From Streptosporangium album (lineage in GTDB: Bacteria > Actinomycetota > Actinomycetes > Streptosporangiales > Streptosporangiaceae): a stretch of DNA of 64,000 nt. A program made the translations under genes and the position numbers. Every line of letters begins with the position of its first letter. Within the stretch, counting starts at the first letter, position 1. The stretch is from contig NZ_JACHJU010000003.1 of the NCBI RefSeq assembly GCF_014203795.1, positions 744,001 through 808,000 of the forward strand. Reading direction: 5' to 3'. Shown here piece after piece: positions 41,481 through 50,474 of this stretch. The notes under the pieces were generated by a model. The model was not told the DNA's origin. It made no database searches and was given only the letters and a program-made list of their open reading frames with translations.

Positions 41481-41681
41481 CCAGCTCACCGTACCCTCGT
41501 CGCAGAGGTAGGCGCCGGGCGGGCCCTCCTCGTCCAGCCCGCGATGCTGGAGACGGTCAGCGGTGGCCTCCTCCGCCCGGACCTGCTGGTCACCCGGATC
41601 ATCGGCCTCGACGAGGCGGGTCCCGCGCTCGCCGCGATCGGCTCCGTCCCCGGCGTCACGATGATCCTGCCCGCGACGTGA
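41481..41681 (+). pseudogene. zinc-type alcohol dehydrogenase C-terminal fragment
   Basis: The frame ending at TGA 41681 reads ...SGGLLRPDLLVTRIIGLDEAGPALAAIGSVPGVTMILPAT, the usual end of medium-chain dehydrogenases with a GLDEAGxALAA motif. Nothing matching the catalytic or NAD domain lies upstream, and no start with a ribosome site is present. It is a remnant of about 65 codons. Confidence 0.6.
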
Positions 41682-41762
41682 GGACGCGTTCCGCCCGGCG
41701 GGCGTCGCGCCGGAAACCCGTCGACGCCACGCCGGACAAACTACTTCTAGCTCCCATAAAAG

Positions 41763-43688
41763 ATGACGAATACGGTGATAACGTCCCTGGGCATGCGTCC
41801 AGAAGATCTCACCTCGCTGCGTGTCCCCGGTAGCGTCACCCTCCACGGGGACCTCATCCTCGTCGACGTGGCCCGCCCCGATCTGGAGGCCGACACCTAT
41901 CTCGGGGGCCTGTGGCGGCTCCCCCAGGACGGCCCGCCCGCCCCGTTCACCTTCGGCGACCGCGACAGCGCGCCCCGCATCTCCCCCGACGGGGCCTGGG
42001 TTGCCTTCCTGCGCGCGAAGACCGGCGGCAGGCCGCAACTCCACGTGATGCCCACCGGCGGCGGCGAGGCACGCCCGCTCACCGATCTGCCGCTCGGCGC
42101 GGGCGAACCGGTCTGGGCCCCCGACTCCCGCCGGATCGCGTTCGTCGCCCGCGTCCCCGAGGACGGCCGCTACGGCACCGAGGAGGACGTGAGCGCCGCG
42201 GCCGAGGCGCCGCGCCGGATCACCGGGTTCCGCTACCGCACCGACAACGTCGGCTTCACCCTGGACCGGCGACCCGCCCTGTTCGCGGTCAACGCGCTGG
42301 CGGACATCCCCCAGCCGGTACGGCTCACCGACGGGCCCTACGACGTCGCCTCTCCCTGCTGGACGCCCGACGGCGAGCATGTGCTGGTCTCGGCCAGCCG
42401 CGACCTGGACGGCGAGTGCCGGCACACCGACCTGTACGCGGTGCCGGCCGCCGGCGGCGCGCCGGTCCTCGTGGTGCGCAGCGCCGGATCGGCCGACCAT
42501 CCCGTCGCGCTCCCCGACGGAGACGTGCTCTACCTCGGCACGGTCTTCTCCGGTGTCCACTCGGTGGCCCGCAACACCGGACTCCACCGCGCCCCCCTGC
42601 ACATCGGCGGCGAGCCGGAGAGCGGGACCCGCCTGACGGAGGAGGAGTCGGTGGACATCGAGCCGATACTCCCCGTCGCGGTCGACGACGGCGTCCTGGT
42701 CGCGGTGCGGGTGCGTGGCGCGGTCGAGCTGCGGCTGGTCCCCCCCGGCACCGAGGAGCAGCCCCTGGAGAAGCTCCCCCTCGTGCTGGGCGAGCGGGCG
42801 AGCGTCATGGCGTTCGCCGCCCACGGCGGGCGGGTCGTCGCGGTGGCGTCCACACCGGAGAGCCCCGGCGAGGTGGTCACCCCGGACGGGACGCTCACCG
42901 ACTTCTCCGGGCCGCCGGCCGGGGTCCGCCCGCTCCAGGAGATCACCGCCGTCTCCGCCGACGGCTACCCCGTCCACGGCTGGCTGGCCCTGCCCGAGGG
43001 CGAGGGCCCGCACCCGGTCCTGCTGAACGTGCACGGCGGCCCGTTCACCCAGCACGGGTGGGGCTTCCTGGACGAGACCCAGGTCTACGCCGCCGCCGGA
43101 TACGCGGTGGTCCTGCCCAACCCGCGCGGTTCGGCCGGGTACGGCCAGGCGCACGGCCAGGCCGTGGTCGGCGCGCTCGGCACCGTGGACGTCGACGACG
43201 TGCTCGCCCTGCTGGACGCGGCGCTGGCCCGCCCCGAGTGCGACGACGAGCGGGTCGGCGTGATGGGCGGCTCCTACGGCGGGTTCATGACGAGCTGGCT
43301 GGCCGCCCACCACGGGGAGCGCTTCAAGGCGGCCTGGAGCGAGCGAGCGGTCAACGCCTGGGATTCCTTCACCGGCTCCTCCGACATCGGCTGGTTCTTC
43401 ACCGAGGCCTACTGCGGCCCCGACATCGAGACCCAGCGCGCGATGAGCCCGCTGCAGCACGCCGACCGGATCAGCCTGCCGTTCGCCGTGGTCCACTCCG
43501 AGGAGGACTGGCGCTGCCCGGTCGAGCAGGCCCAGCGCATGTTCGTCGCGCTGCGCCGCAACGGCGTCCCGGCCGAGTTCCTGCTGTTCCCGGGCGAGGG
43601 CCACGAGCTCAGCCGGGGCGGGCGCCCCAGGCACCGCCTGCAGCGTTTCGAGGCCGTCCTCGAATGGTGGTCACGCCACCTGTCCTGA
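41763..43688 (+). CDS. S9 family prolyl oligopeptidase-like peptidase
   Basis: A 641-residue enzyme: an N-terminal beta-propeller (about 1-385, PRISPDGAWVAFLRAKTGG, EPVWAPDSRRIAFVARV) and a C-terminal alpha/beta hydrolase domain (about 400-641) with VLLNVHGGPFTQHGWGF, GVMGGSYGGFMTSW (Ser near 504), SEEDWRCPVEQ (Asp) and PGEGHELS (His). It cleaves small peptides, often dipeptidyl- or acylaminoacyl-type. No signal peptide, so cytoplasmic. ATG 41763 or 41793. Confidence 0.9.
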   Translation: MTNTVITSLGMRPEDLTSLRVPGSVTLHGDLILVDVARPDLEADTYLGGLWRLPQDGPPAPFTFGDRDSAPRISPDGAWVAFLRAKTGGRPQLHVMPTGGGEARPLTDLPLGAGEPVWAPDSRRIAFVARVPEDGRYGTEEDVSAAAEAPRRITGFRYRTDNVGFTLDRRPALFAVNALADIPQPVRLTDGPYDVASPCWTPDGEHVLVSASRDLDGECRHTDLYAVPAAGGAPVLVVRSAGSADHPVALPDGDVLYLGTVFSGVHSVARNTGLHRAPLHIGGEPESGTRLTEEESVDIEPILPVAVDDGVLVAVRVRGAVELRLVPPGTEEQPLEKLPLVLGERASVMAFAAHGGRVVAVASTPESPGEVVTPDGTLTDFSGPPAGVRPLQEITAVSADGYPVHGWLALPEGEGPHPVLLNVHGGPFTQHGWGFLDETQVYAAAGYAVVLPNPRGSAGYGQAHGQAVVGALGTVDVDDVLALLDAALARPECDDERVGVMGGSYGGFMTSWLAAHHGERFKAAWSERAVNAWDSFTGSSDIGWFFTEAYCGPDIETQRAMSPLQHADRISLPFAVVHSEEDWRCPVEQAQRMFVALRRNGVPAEFLLFPGEGHELSRGGRPRHRLQRFEAVLEWWSRHLS

Positions 43689-43740
43689 CCCTGCCGGCCG
43701 GGCCCCGCCGAACGCCTGCCGGTCCTCCGGCGGGGCCTGG

Positions 43741-44679
43741 TCAGGCCAGGCAGGTCAACAGCCTGCCTCCGTTGTAGTCGATCATCTCCAGCACCGCGGC
43801 GGCCACGTCGATCGGCTCCCCCGGAGGCAGGCCGTCCAGCTCGGCGTAGGCCCGGTGCAGGTTGCCGACGATGCGCTCGGGGTCGAGCAGCCCGCCGTAC
43901 TCGCCGAGGCCGGCCTCGCGCGCCGCCTCCAGCGGCGACAGGCCGGCCGCCCTGCCGAGCTCGGCGGTGGCCATCACGAACCGCAGGTATCCCTGCACCC
44001 GGTCGATGACCTCCGGTCCGCACACGCCGCCGTGACCGGGCACGACCGTCTCGGCGCCCAGCTCCCTGAGCCTGTCCAGGGCGGTGATCGAACCCTGGAC
44101 CGAACCCATCATCACGAACGGCGTGCCGCCGTTGAACACCAGGTCCCCGGCGAACAGCAGCGACCGCTCGGGGATCCACACGATCGAGTCGTTGGTCGTG
44201 TGCGCCGGGATGCCGAGGTGGCGGACCTCGCAGCGCAGTTCGTCGGAGTGGACGGTCACCCCGTCGGTGTAGGTGAGGAACGGCGGGCAGGGCACCAGGT
44301 TTCCCCAGTCCACCTCGGTCCAGGCCATCGTGCGGTACTCCGGGATCCCTTCGGCGAGGATCGCCTCCCGCGTCTTCTCGTGCCCGACGATCGTCGCCTC
44401 GGGGAAGGCGGAGTTGCCGAAGGTGTGGTCGCCGTGGTGGTGGGTGTTGATCAGCGTCGTCACCGGCCGGTCGGTGACCGATCTGATCGCCTCACGGTAG
44501 GCGAGGGTGCGCCGCTCGGTGGAGCAGGCGTCCACACTGATCACTCCGCGCCGCCCCACCAGGAAGCCGGTGTTGTTGATCCACCAGCTCCCGTCGGGCT
44601 GGATGTAGGCGTAGACGCCGTCGGAGACCTCCTCGACGCGGGCGGGGGGCAGGGGATGATCGTGGCGCGATGAGCTCAT
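43741..44679 (-). CDS. MBL fold metallo-hydrolase
   Basis: A 312-residue metallo-beta-lactamase fold enzyme: TLINTHHHGDHTFGNSAF is the HxHxDH dinuclear metal site, VRHLGIPAHTTNDSIVWIPERSLLFAGDLVFNGGTP supplies the further His and Asp, and VVPGHGGVCGPEVID the last His. The family covers hydrolases of many substrates. An N-terminal GSWWINNTGFLVGRRGVISVDAC is typical of quinoprotein relay/hydrolase members. It lies beside the polysaccharide lyase locus on the same strand as the lyase but with a 139-bp gap, so a link is unsure. Confidence 0.85.
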   Translation of the reverse strand: MSSSRHDHPLPPARVEEVSDGVYAYIQPDGSWWINNTGFLVGRRGVISVDACSTERRTLAYREAIRSVTDRPVTTLINTHHHGDHTFGNSAFPEATIVGHEKTREAILAEGIPEYRTMAWTEVDWGNLVPCPPFLTYTDGVTVHSDELRCEVRHLGIPAHTTNDSIVWIPERSLLFAGDLVFNGGTPFVMMGSVQGSITALDRLRELGAETVVPGHGGVCGPEVIDRVQGYLRFVMATAELGRAAGLSPLEAAREAGLGEYGGLLDPERIVGNLHRAYAELDGLPPGEPIDVAAAVLEMIDYNGGRLLTCLA

Positions 44680-44818
44680 GGTCGAAATTATCGGCTCCGG
44701 GGGTCCGGGTCACCAGGATCACAAGTTCGTCGGCCTCAGAGGGCCTGGCCGCCGAACGTGATCCGCTCGGCGGAGGTCACCCGCGACACCGTGTGCACTC
44801 CTGCCGGTCCCTCCGGGG

Positions 44819-47800
44819 TCAACCCCGCAGCAGGCGCACCTGGACCGGACGGCCGTCCACGGTCTCGAACTCCACCACGGTCGCCTCGCCCCGCACCCGC
44901 GCCTTGCACGGCTGGTCGCCGTCGGCGCGCCAGCGTCCATGGAGGGTCACCCGCATCAGGTGGGGGTGACTCGGGCTGGTCAGCCACGGCCGCGACCAGG
45001 GGCTGTAGTGGCCGACATAGCGGCCGCGCTCGTACTGGTCGTGGTCGATGCCGCTGTACAGCCGCAGATCGGGGTCGCACACCGCCAGCACCAGGCCGTC
45101 GTCCCCGTCGCCCCGCAGGAGCACCATGGACGGCGTGTCCACCTCGCGTACCGGCCCCTCGGCCAGCTTCAGCGGTTTGAAGACCGCGTAACCGGTGATT
45201 CCGGTCGCCCGGTCGCTCACCACGTGCGCGGAGGTGTCGGCGCGCAGCACGGTGTAGGGCGCGCTCGCCGGGTCGGCCATCGCGGCGGCGAACGCGGCCA
45301 TCCGCTCGGGGGTGGTGCCGACCACCATGGCGTACTGGTAGCTCCCGTCTCGCGGAGAGGCGCCGTGCCTGATCCAGGCGGTCGCGAAGTCGCCACTGGT
45401 CGGGGCTTCGGTCGCGTTGTCGCGCGAGGCCTGGGTGGAACGGGTCAGGCCGGCCCGCTGCCCGGCCGCCAGGTGGTAACCGATGCCCTTGTCGTCCAGC
45501 AGCCAGCGCGGCGCGAGGTCCGGCGCGTCGTGCGGGAAGGCCGTGACCGGCTCGGTCCCGTCGACGTAGGTGGGGGCCGACCGGCTGGACAGGCGGGTCT
45601 GGAAGAGCGTGGTCTCGGTCTGGTGCGGGGAGTCGTTCTCGATGCCGGTGCCGACGGCCACGATCCGGTCGTCGAACAGGAAGACCGACTTCAGTGCGCG
45701 GTGCGACCCCTCGTACTTGGGGTGCTCGCGCAGCTCCATCGCGAACATGCCGTTGCGGCCGTCGATGGTGTGCGCTCCACCGAACCGCGAGTCGGTGAGC
45801 AACATCTCCTCGATGGCCCCGGTCAGGTCGCCTCGCAGCTCGTCCAGTGGCCGGTGCACGGTGGTCGTGCCGGGCCTGCGGTTCCAGTCCCAGCCCGCCT
45901 GGGCGTAGCCGCTGTCGGCGTTGCCGATCGGGTTTCCCCGGTGCAGCACCTGGATCTGGCCGTAGGTGTTGTACCGGCCGTACCAGTTGGCGCCCTCGTA
46001 GATCTCGGTGCTCCACAGGTAGCGGTTGTGCCCGCGCACCGTGACCTGCCAGTCCTGTCGCCGGTGCACGGCCAGGGCGGCGTAGTTGATCGTCCAGTTG
46101 CCGGTGGGGGCGGGTTCGGCGGTGATGCCGCGCGCCGTCAGGCGTGCGGCGACCTGCTTCTGCTGGGCGGTGGGTGCGGCGGGAAGCAGCCGCAGGAAGG
46201 CCGCGGCGATCTCGGGGTCCACGTCGCCGGAGCCGCCGGGGGTGCCGGAGATCGCCAGCCACTGGTACGGCACCGGCGACAGGGCGGTCAGCCCGCTGGG
46301 ATTGCGACCGCTGATCGAGATGGGCCAGTGGTTCTTGTTGGCGTAGACCCGCATGGTGAGCAGCGCCCGCTTGAGCCAGGTGTGCGCCTGGGGGTCGAGG
46401 CGGAAGACCCCGCCGCTGAGCACGTAGACCAGGGGGGCCAGCCCGGTGAAGCCGTCGCGGACGTAGTCGGGGAAGAACCCGACGTGGTGGAAGACGGACC
46501 CGTCGGCCTTGAGGCCGTCCTGGATGCCGTCGGTGGGCAGCATCGCCCAGTTCAGCCAGTCGAGCAGCGCGCGCAGGTACGCGATCTGCTCGGCTTCGGT
46601 GTCGCGCAGGAGCGCGACCGCGAGCATCCCCCGGAGGGTGGTGTTGAAGATGTCCATGACGCTGCAGTGCGCCTGGTGGTGCCCGCGGTCCCGGAAGATC
46701 CGGCCGAACCCGGTCAGCCAGCCCAGGTCGGCGCGGACCTGCTCGAACAGTCCGGCCTCGCGCAGCACGTCCTTCATGAGGTAGATGGAGTCGTAGTAGC
46801 CACGCACGTTGTAGCCCAGGTGGTGGATGGTGCCCTGGCAACTTCCCCAGGTCCAGCCCTGGTCGCGCAGATGGGCGACCATCCGGATGTAGAGGGCGGC
46901 GAGCGCGGGCCGGTGCGCCGCGCCGGCCGAGTCGTGGGCCAGCGCCAGGGCCCTCATCAGGTCGGTGGAGGCGCTCAGCGTGACCGCGTTGACGAACGTC
47001 TTGAGCTCGGCGGCGATCTCCGGGGGGTAGATCTGCGACTGGTAGGAGAAGACCGGGCGGCCCAGCCCGGTGGACGACGCCTCGGGGACGCCGAGCGCGG
47101 CGACCTGGGCGGTGAGCGCGGCCACCGAGGCGTCGTCCACCTTCACCGGTGAGGCGAGATATTCGTCCCGGTAGCGGGTGGCCAGTGCGCGCAGCGAGGC
47201 GGTCTCCTCCGCCGACGGCGCGCCCGTGTCGAACCGGGCCTTGGCCAGCAGGCGGTCGAAGAGGTAGAGCGCCTGCCACTGCTGGGCGTCGTAGTCGTCG
47301 CCCTCCTTGGCGATGTCCGGCACCTGGGCGTCGCGGCAGGGGGCGTCCGGCCGCAGCGGCGCGTTGAGCATGAGCTGGTCGATGTGGAGCGTCCCGGTGC
47401 GGCGGGGCGCGATGATCCGGAGGGTGTCCATGCCGGGATGCGGCCGGCCGTGCATGTCGTAGTCGTAGCGGACCCAGGCCGTCCGCCAGCCGGTGAAACC
47501 GAGCCGGAACTCGAACCACGCGTCGGTCCGATCCCCCCTGCCGAACTCGAAGCGGACCACGTCGTCCACCGGGACCTCGTTGAAGATCCAGACCGAGAAG
47601 GTGTCCACGGTCCCCTGCCAGGCCTGGTCGTCCAGCGGCCGGTAGGGGTCGGGGGAGAAGCCGAGGGGCGCCCTGACCGTGATCGTGGAGCGGCTGCCGT
47701 GTTCCCAGCGGAGTGAGTGGCTTCCGCAGATCGCCGCCCGGTCGGTGATGCTCAGCGCCGAGTCTCGTCCGGCGGTGATCTGCGGCGGGACGGCGGTCTC

Positions 47801-47980
47801 CAGCAGGAAGACCGGCGGGGTCATGGCCAGGGCCCGCTGCTCCAGGTCCTCGGCGGCGGCGCTCTGGGCCGCCGCGTCCCCGGCCGTCGCGGCGGACGCC
47901 GTACCGGGGCGCGGGAGCACGGCGCCGGCCATGCCCGCCGCGCCGGCCTTGAGCGCGGTCCTACGAGTGATCTCCACCAC
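44819..47980 (-). CDS. chondroitin sulfate ABC-type lyase (polysaccharide lyase family 8), Tat-exported
   Basis: A protein of about 1,053 residues with a Tat signal (TRRTALKAGAAGMAGAVLP; cleavage after ATA near residue 33). Domains: N-terminal jelly-roll of chondroitinase ABC type (about 58-215), helical catalytic toroid (about 235-595) and beta-sandwich region (about 600-1,050). The key residues of the Proteus enzyme find equivalents: FHHVGFFPDYVRDGF gives His499 and Tyr506, ISISGRNPSG gives Arg559, and STEIYEGANWYGRY the Glu; GWDWNRRPGTTTV is also shared. The family breaks chondroitin, dermatan or hyaluronan by beta-elimination. GTG 47980 follows GGAGG. It is divergent from the sugar transporter operon. 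Confidence 0.88.
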   Translation of the reverse strand: MVEITRRTALKAGAAGMAGAVLPRPGTASAATAGDAAAQSAAAEDLEQRALAMTPPVFLLETAVPPQITAGRDSALSITDRAAICGSHSLRWEHGSRSTITVRAPLGFSPDPYRPLDDQAWQGTVDTFSVWIFNEVPVDDVVRFEFGRGDRTDAWFEFRLGFTGWRTAWVRYDYDMHGRPHPGMDTLRIIAPRRTGTLHIDQLMLNAPLRPDAPCRDAQVPDIAKEGDDYDAQQWQALYLFDRLLAKARFDTGAPSAEETASLRALATRYRDEYLASPVKVDDASVAALTAQVAALGVPEASSTGLGRPVFSYQSQIYPPEIAAELKTFVNAVTLSASTDLMRALALAHDSAGAAHRPALAALYIRMVAHLRDQGWTWGSCQGTIHHLGYNVRGYYDSIYLMKDVLREAGLFEQVRADLGWLTGFGRIFRDRGHHQAHCSVMDIFNTTLRGMLAVALLRDTEAEQIAYLRALLDWLNWAMLPTDGIQDGLKADGSVFHHVGFFPDYVRDGFTGLAPLVYVLSGGVFRLDPQAHTWLKRALLTMRVYANKNHWPISISGRNPSGLTALSPVPYQWLAISGTPGGSGDVDPEIAAAFLRLLPAAPTAQQKQVAARLTARGITAEPAPTGNWTINYAALAVHRRQDWQVTVRGHNRYLWSTEIYEGANWYGRYNTYGQIQVLHRGNPIGNADSGYAQAGWDWNRRPGTTTVHRPLDELRGDLTGAIEEMLLTDSRFGGAHTIDGRNGMFAMELREHPKYEGSHRALKSVFLFDDRIVAVGTGIENDSPHQTETTLFQTRLSSRSAPTYVDGTEPVTAFPHDAPDLAPRWLLDDKGIGYHLAAGQRAGLTRSTQASRDNATEAPTSGDFATAWIRHGASPRDGSYQYAMVVGTTPERMAAFAAAMADPASAPYTVLRADTSAHVVSDRATGITGYAVFKPLKLAEGPVREVDTPSMVLLRGDGDDGLVLAVCDPDLRLYSGIDHDQYERGRYVGHYSPWSRPWLTSPSHPHLMRVTLHGRWRADGDQPCKARVRGEATVVEFETVDGRPVQVRLLRG

Positions 47981-48124
47981 GGTGCCTCCTCCGGTCGGGC
48001 TAGCCGTATCCAACGGGAGCGGAAAGATATGAATAAAGAAGTAATCCGGAATTTTTCATGGCCCGTTCATCCGTGTAGGCAAGGGAAAACCGCCGTTCGG
48101 CAGGATTCATCCCTAATTCATGGT

Positions 48125-48155
48125 GTTGACTTGGGGTTGACTTCGGGCTCAGGAT
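48125..48155 (+). promoter_or_regulatory. promoter with helical-phase direct repeat for the transporter operon
   Basis: GTTGACTT occurs twice, 11 bases apart (48125-48132 and 48136-48143). TTGACT at 48126-48131 with CAGGAT at 48150-48155 gives an 18-base spaced promoter; the repeat may be the site of the GntR-LacI regulator. GTTGACTTCGG recurs before the amino-acid transporter at 58112. Confidence 0.45.
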
Positions 48156-48188
48156 TCCGGCATCCGCCCCCTCCCCCAGGAGCGTTCG

Positions 48189-49508
48189 ATGTACGGATCC
48201 CTCCCCCGCCGCCAGGTGTTCAGGATCGTGGCCGCCGCGGCCGTGGCGACCACGGTCAGTCTCGGTACCGTCGCCTGCGGCGGCTCGGCCGGCCAGGCCT
48301 CCGATGAGCTCGTCTACTGGTCGATGTGGAAGGCGGGCGAGCCCCAGGCCAAGGTGCTGGAGTCCGCCATCGCCTCCTTCACCAAGGAGACCGGCGTCAA
48401 GGTCAAGGTCGAGTGGAAGGGACGCGACGTCTCCAAGCAGCTCGCGCCCACACTCAACACCAGGAACGTCCCCGCCGACCTGATGGACTCCGCCGACCGG
48501 TTCGTGAAGTCGACGTTCGTCGCCACCGGGCAGGGCCTGGACCTCTCCCCCGTCTACGACATGGAGATCCCGGGCGAGGCCGGCAAGAAGGTCGGCGACG
48601 TGATCGACCCCAAGTACCGCGATTACGCGACCGCGGACGGCAAGCCCTGGCTGGTGCCCTACGAGGTGCTGGCCGAGCAGATCTGGTACAACGGCGACGA
48701 GCTCAAGGACGTGGCCTCCGCACCCCCGAAGACCTGGGACGACTTCGTCACCCTTCTGGGCGAGCGGAAGAGCGCGCGGAACGACGGGCCACTGGCGCTG
48801 GACGCCGACATCGCCGACTATTCGGCCTTCTGGACCTACCACGCGGTCCTGCGCGACCTCGGCCCCGGCGCGTTCGGCGCCGCCGCGGTGGACAAGACCG
48901 GCGCCAAGTTCGACGACCCGGCGTTCCTGGCCGCCATCCAGAAGATCGAGAAGCTCGTCAAGGACGGCTACTTCGCCAAGGGCTACGACGGCAGCAAGTA
49001 TCCGGCCATCCAGCAGAAATGGGCCGGCGGCGGGGCCGACTTCCTGCTGCTGGGCACCTTCGCGCCCAGCGAGACGAAGCCCTCGGCCAAGGAGGGCTTC
49101 GCATACCGCTCCTTCCCCTTCCCCGAGGGCGCCAAGGGCGAGCAGACCCAGGAGATCTCACTGATCGGTTTCGCGATCCCCGCCCAGGCGGGAAACGCCG
49201 AGGCGGCGAAGAAGTTCGTCGCGTACTTCATGAACAAGGAGCGGCTGTCGAAGATCGCCTCCGAGGCCGGCAACATCACACCGCGCCCGGACATCGAGGT
49301 GCCCGCCGAACTGGCCGACGTGAAGAAGACGCTGGACACCGCGGAGACCCATCCGGCGCTCGACGGCGTGAAGATGGACAACGCCGACTGGTACACCAAG
49401 GTCTTCCAGCCGGTGAACACCGAGCTGATCACCGGTAAGGCCTCCGCGGCCGACTTCGTGGCCAAGCTCAAGAGCACCTCGGTCGACTTCTGGAAGCTCA
49501 ACGACTGA
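48189..49508 (+). CDS. sugar ABC transporter binding lipoprotein (CUT1)
   Basis: A 439-residue lipoprotein with lipobox LGTVAC (Cys30). The body is a family 1 solute-binding protein: LVYWSMWKAGEPQAKVLESAIASFTKETGVKVKVEWKGRD, then YEVLAEQIWYNGDELKDVASAPPKTWDDF and KKFVAYFMNKERLSKIASEAGNITPRPD. It would deliver an oligosaccharide to the two permeases that follow. First gene of the operon, TGATG-coupled to the first permease. No ATP-binding gene is present; as is common in actinomycetes, a shared MsiK-type ATPase may serve. Confidence 0.92.
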   Translation: MYGSLPRRQVFRIVAAAAVATTVSLGTVACGGSAGQASDELVYWSMWKAGEPQAKVLESAIASFTKETGVKVKVEWKGRDVSKQLAPTLNTRNVPADLMDSADRFVKSTFVATGQGLDLSPVYDMEIPGEAGKKVGDVIDPKYRDYATADGKPWLVPYEVLAEQIWYNGDELKDVASAPPKTWDDFVTLLGERKSARNDGPLALDADIADYSAFWTYHAVLRDLGPGAFGAAAVDKTGAKFDDPAFLAAIQKIEKLVKDGYFAKGYDGSKYPAIQQKWAGGGADFLLLGTFAPSETKPSAKEGFAYRSFPFPEGAKGEQTQEISLIGFAIPAQAGNAEAAKKFVAYFMNKERLSKIASEAGNITPRPDIEVPAELADVKKTLDTAETHPALDGVKMDNADWYTKVFQPVNTELITGKASAADFVAKLKSTSVDFWKLND

Positions 49509-50461
49509 TGACCGTGACCGCCGTCCGCGAGACGGAGCCCGCCCTGGGACGGGCGCCCGCGCCCGCGGCGCAGGGCAGCCCGCTCACCCGGGGGAGGCGG
49601 CGGCTGTTCTGGCCGTTCGTCGCCCCCGCGCTCGTCCTCTACACCGTCTTCTACATCCTGCCGACCCTCGCCACCGCCTGGATCAGCCTCAACAAGTGGG
49701 CGGGCGCCGGGCCGATGGAGTTCGCCGGGCTCGACAACTACCGGCGGCTGCTGCTCGACCCGATCTTCCACGACTCCTTCGCCAACACGCTGACGATCCT
49801 CTTCGTCGTCGGCGGCGCGACCTTCGCCCTCAGCTTCCTGCTGACGATGATCCTGCGTGACATGGCCGGGCGTAAGGCGGTCCGGTCGATCATCTTCTTC
49901 CCCAACATCGTCTCCGGCATAGTGCTGTCGATCCTGTGGGGATTCCTCTTCCAGGCCGACGGTGTCGTCAACCAGGCACTGCGGGCCTTCGGTGTGGACG
50001 ACCCGCCGAACTGGCTGGGCGCCGACAACCTCTTCTCCATCATCATGATCGGTCTGGTCTGGGTGCAGACCGGGTTCTACACCACGATCCTGATGGCCGC
50101 CGTGGACCGCATCCCCAAAGACCTCTACGAGGTGTGCGACCTGGAGGGCGCCAACGCCTGGCAGCGGTTCCGGCACGTGACGCTCCCGCTGGTGTGGGAC
50201 GTCGTCGGGGTCTGCGCGGTGCTCTGGAGCATCAGCGCGATCAAGATCTTCGAGTTCATCTACGCGTTCGCGGGCGCGGCCGGCCAGCTTCCGCCCACCA
50301 AGGTGTGGAACACCGCCCTGTACGCCTATGCCGAGGCCTTCGCCGGAGGCGTGCCCAAGTACGGCTCCGCCGCCGCGACCGGCATGGTCATGCTCGCCCT
50401 GGTCGGCGTGCTGGTCGTGCTGCTGCGCCGGATGTTCCGCCGCGACCCGGTCCAGTTCTGA
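49508..50461 (+). CDS. sugar ABC transporter permease 1 (CUT1)
   Basis: A 317-residue protein with six membrane helices (MalF-type). FWPFVAPALVLYTVFYILPTLATAWISLNKWAG is the first helix pair and MAAVDRIPKDLYEVCDLEGANAWQRFRHVTLPLV is the EAA loop that meets the ATPase. It starts within the stop of the binding protein gene. It forms the channel with the second permease. Confidence 0.93.
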   Translation: MTVTAVRETEPALGRAPAPAAQGSPLTRGRRRLFWPFVAPALVLYTVFYILPTLATAWISLNKWAGAGPMEFAGLDNYRRLLLDPIFHDSFANTLTILFVVGGATFALSFLLTMILRDMAGRKAVRSIIFFPNIVSGIVLSILWGFLFQADGVVNQALRAFGVDDPPNWLGADNLFSIIMIGLVWVQTGFYTTILMAAVDRIPKDLYEVCDLEGANAWQRFRHVTLPLVWDVVGVCAVLWSISAIKIFEFIYAFAGAAGQLPPTKVWNTALYAYAEAFAGGVPKYGSAAATGMVMLALVGVLVVLLRRMFRRDPVQF

Positions 50462-50474
50462 AAGGAGCGCCATC

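Noticed and set aside
43741..44679. The MBL hydrolase as part of the polysaccharide locus
   Set aside because: It lies downstream of the lyase on the same strand but with a 139-bp gap and no motif linking it to glycans; kept separate.
44736..44818. Protein-like tail (...TSAERITFGGQAL) after the PL8 gene in another frame, suggesting a frameshifted C-terminus
   Set aside because: The PL8 protein already ends at the place expected for the family, and only about 28 codons of the other frame are unmatched; too short to claim a frameshift or a gene.
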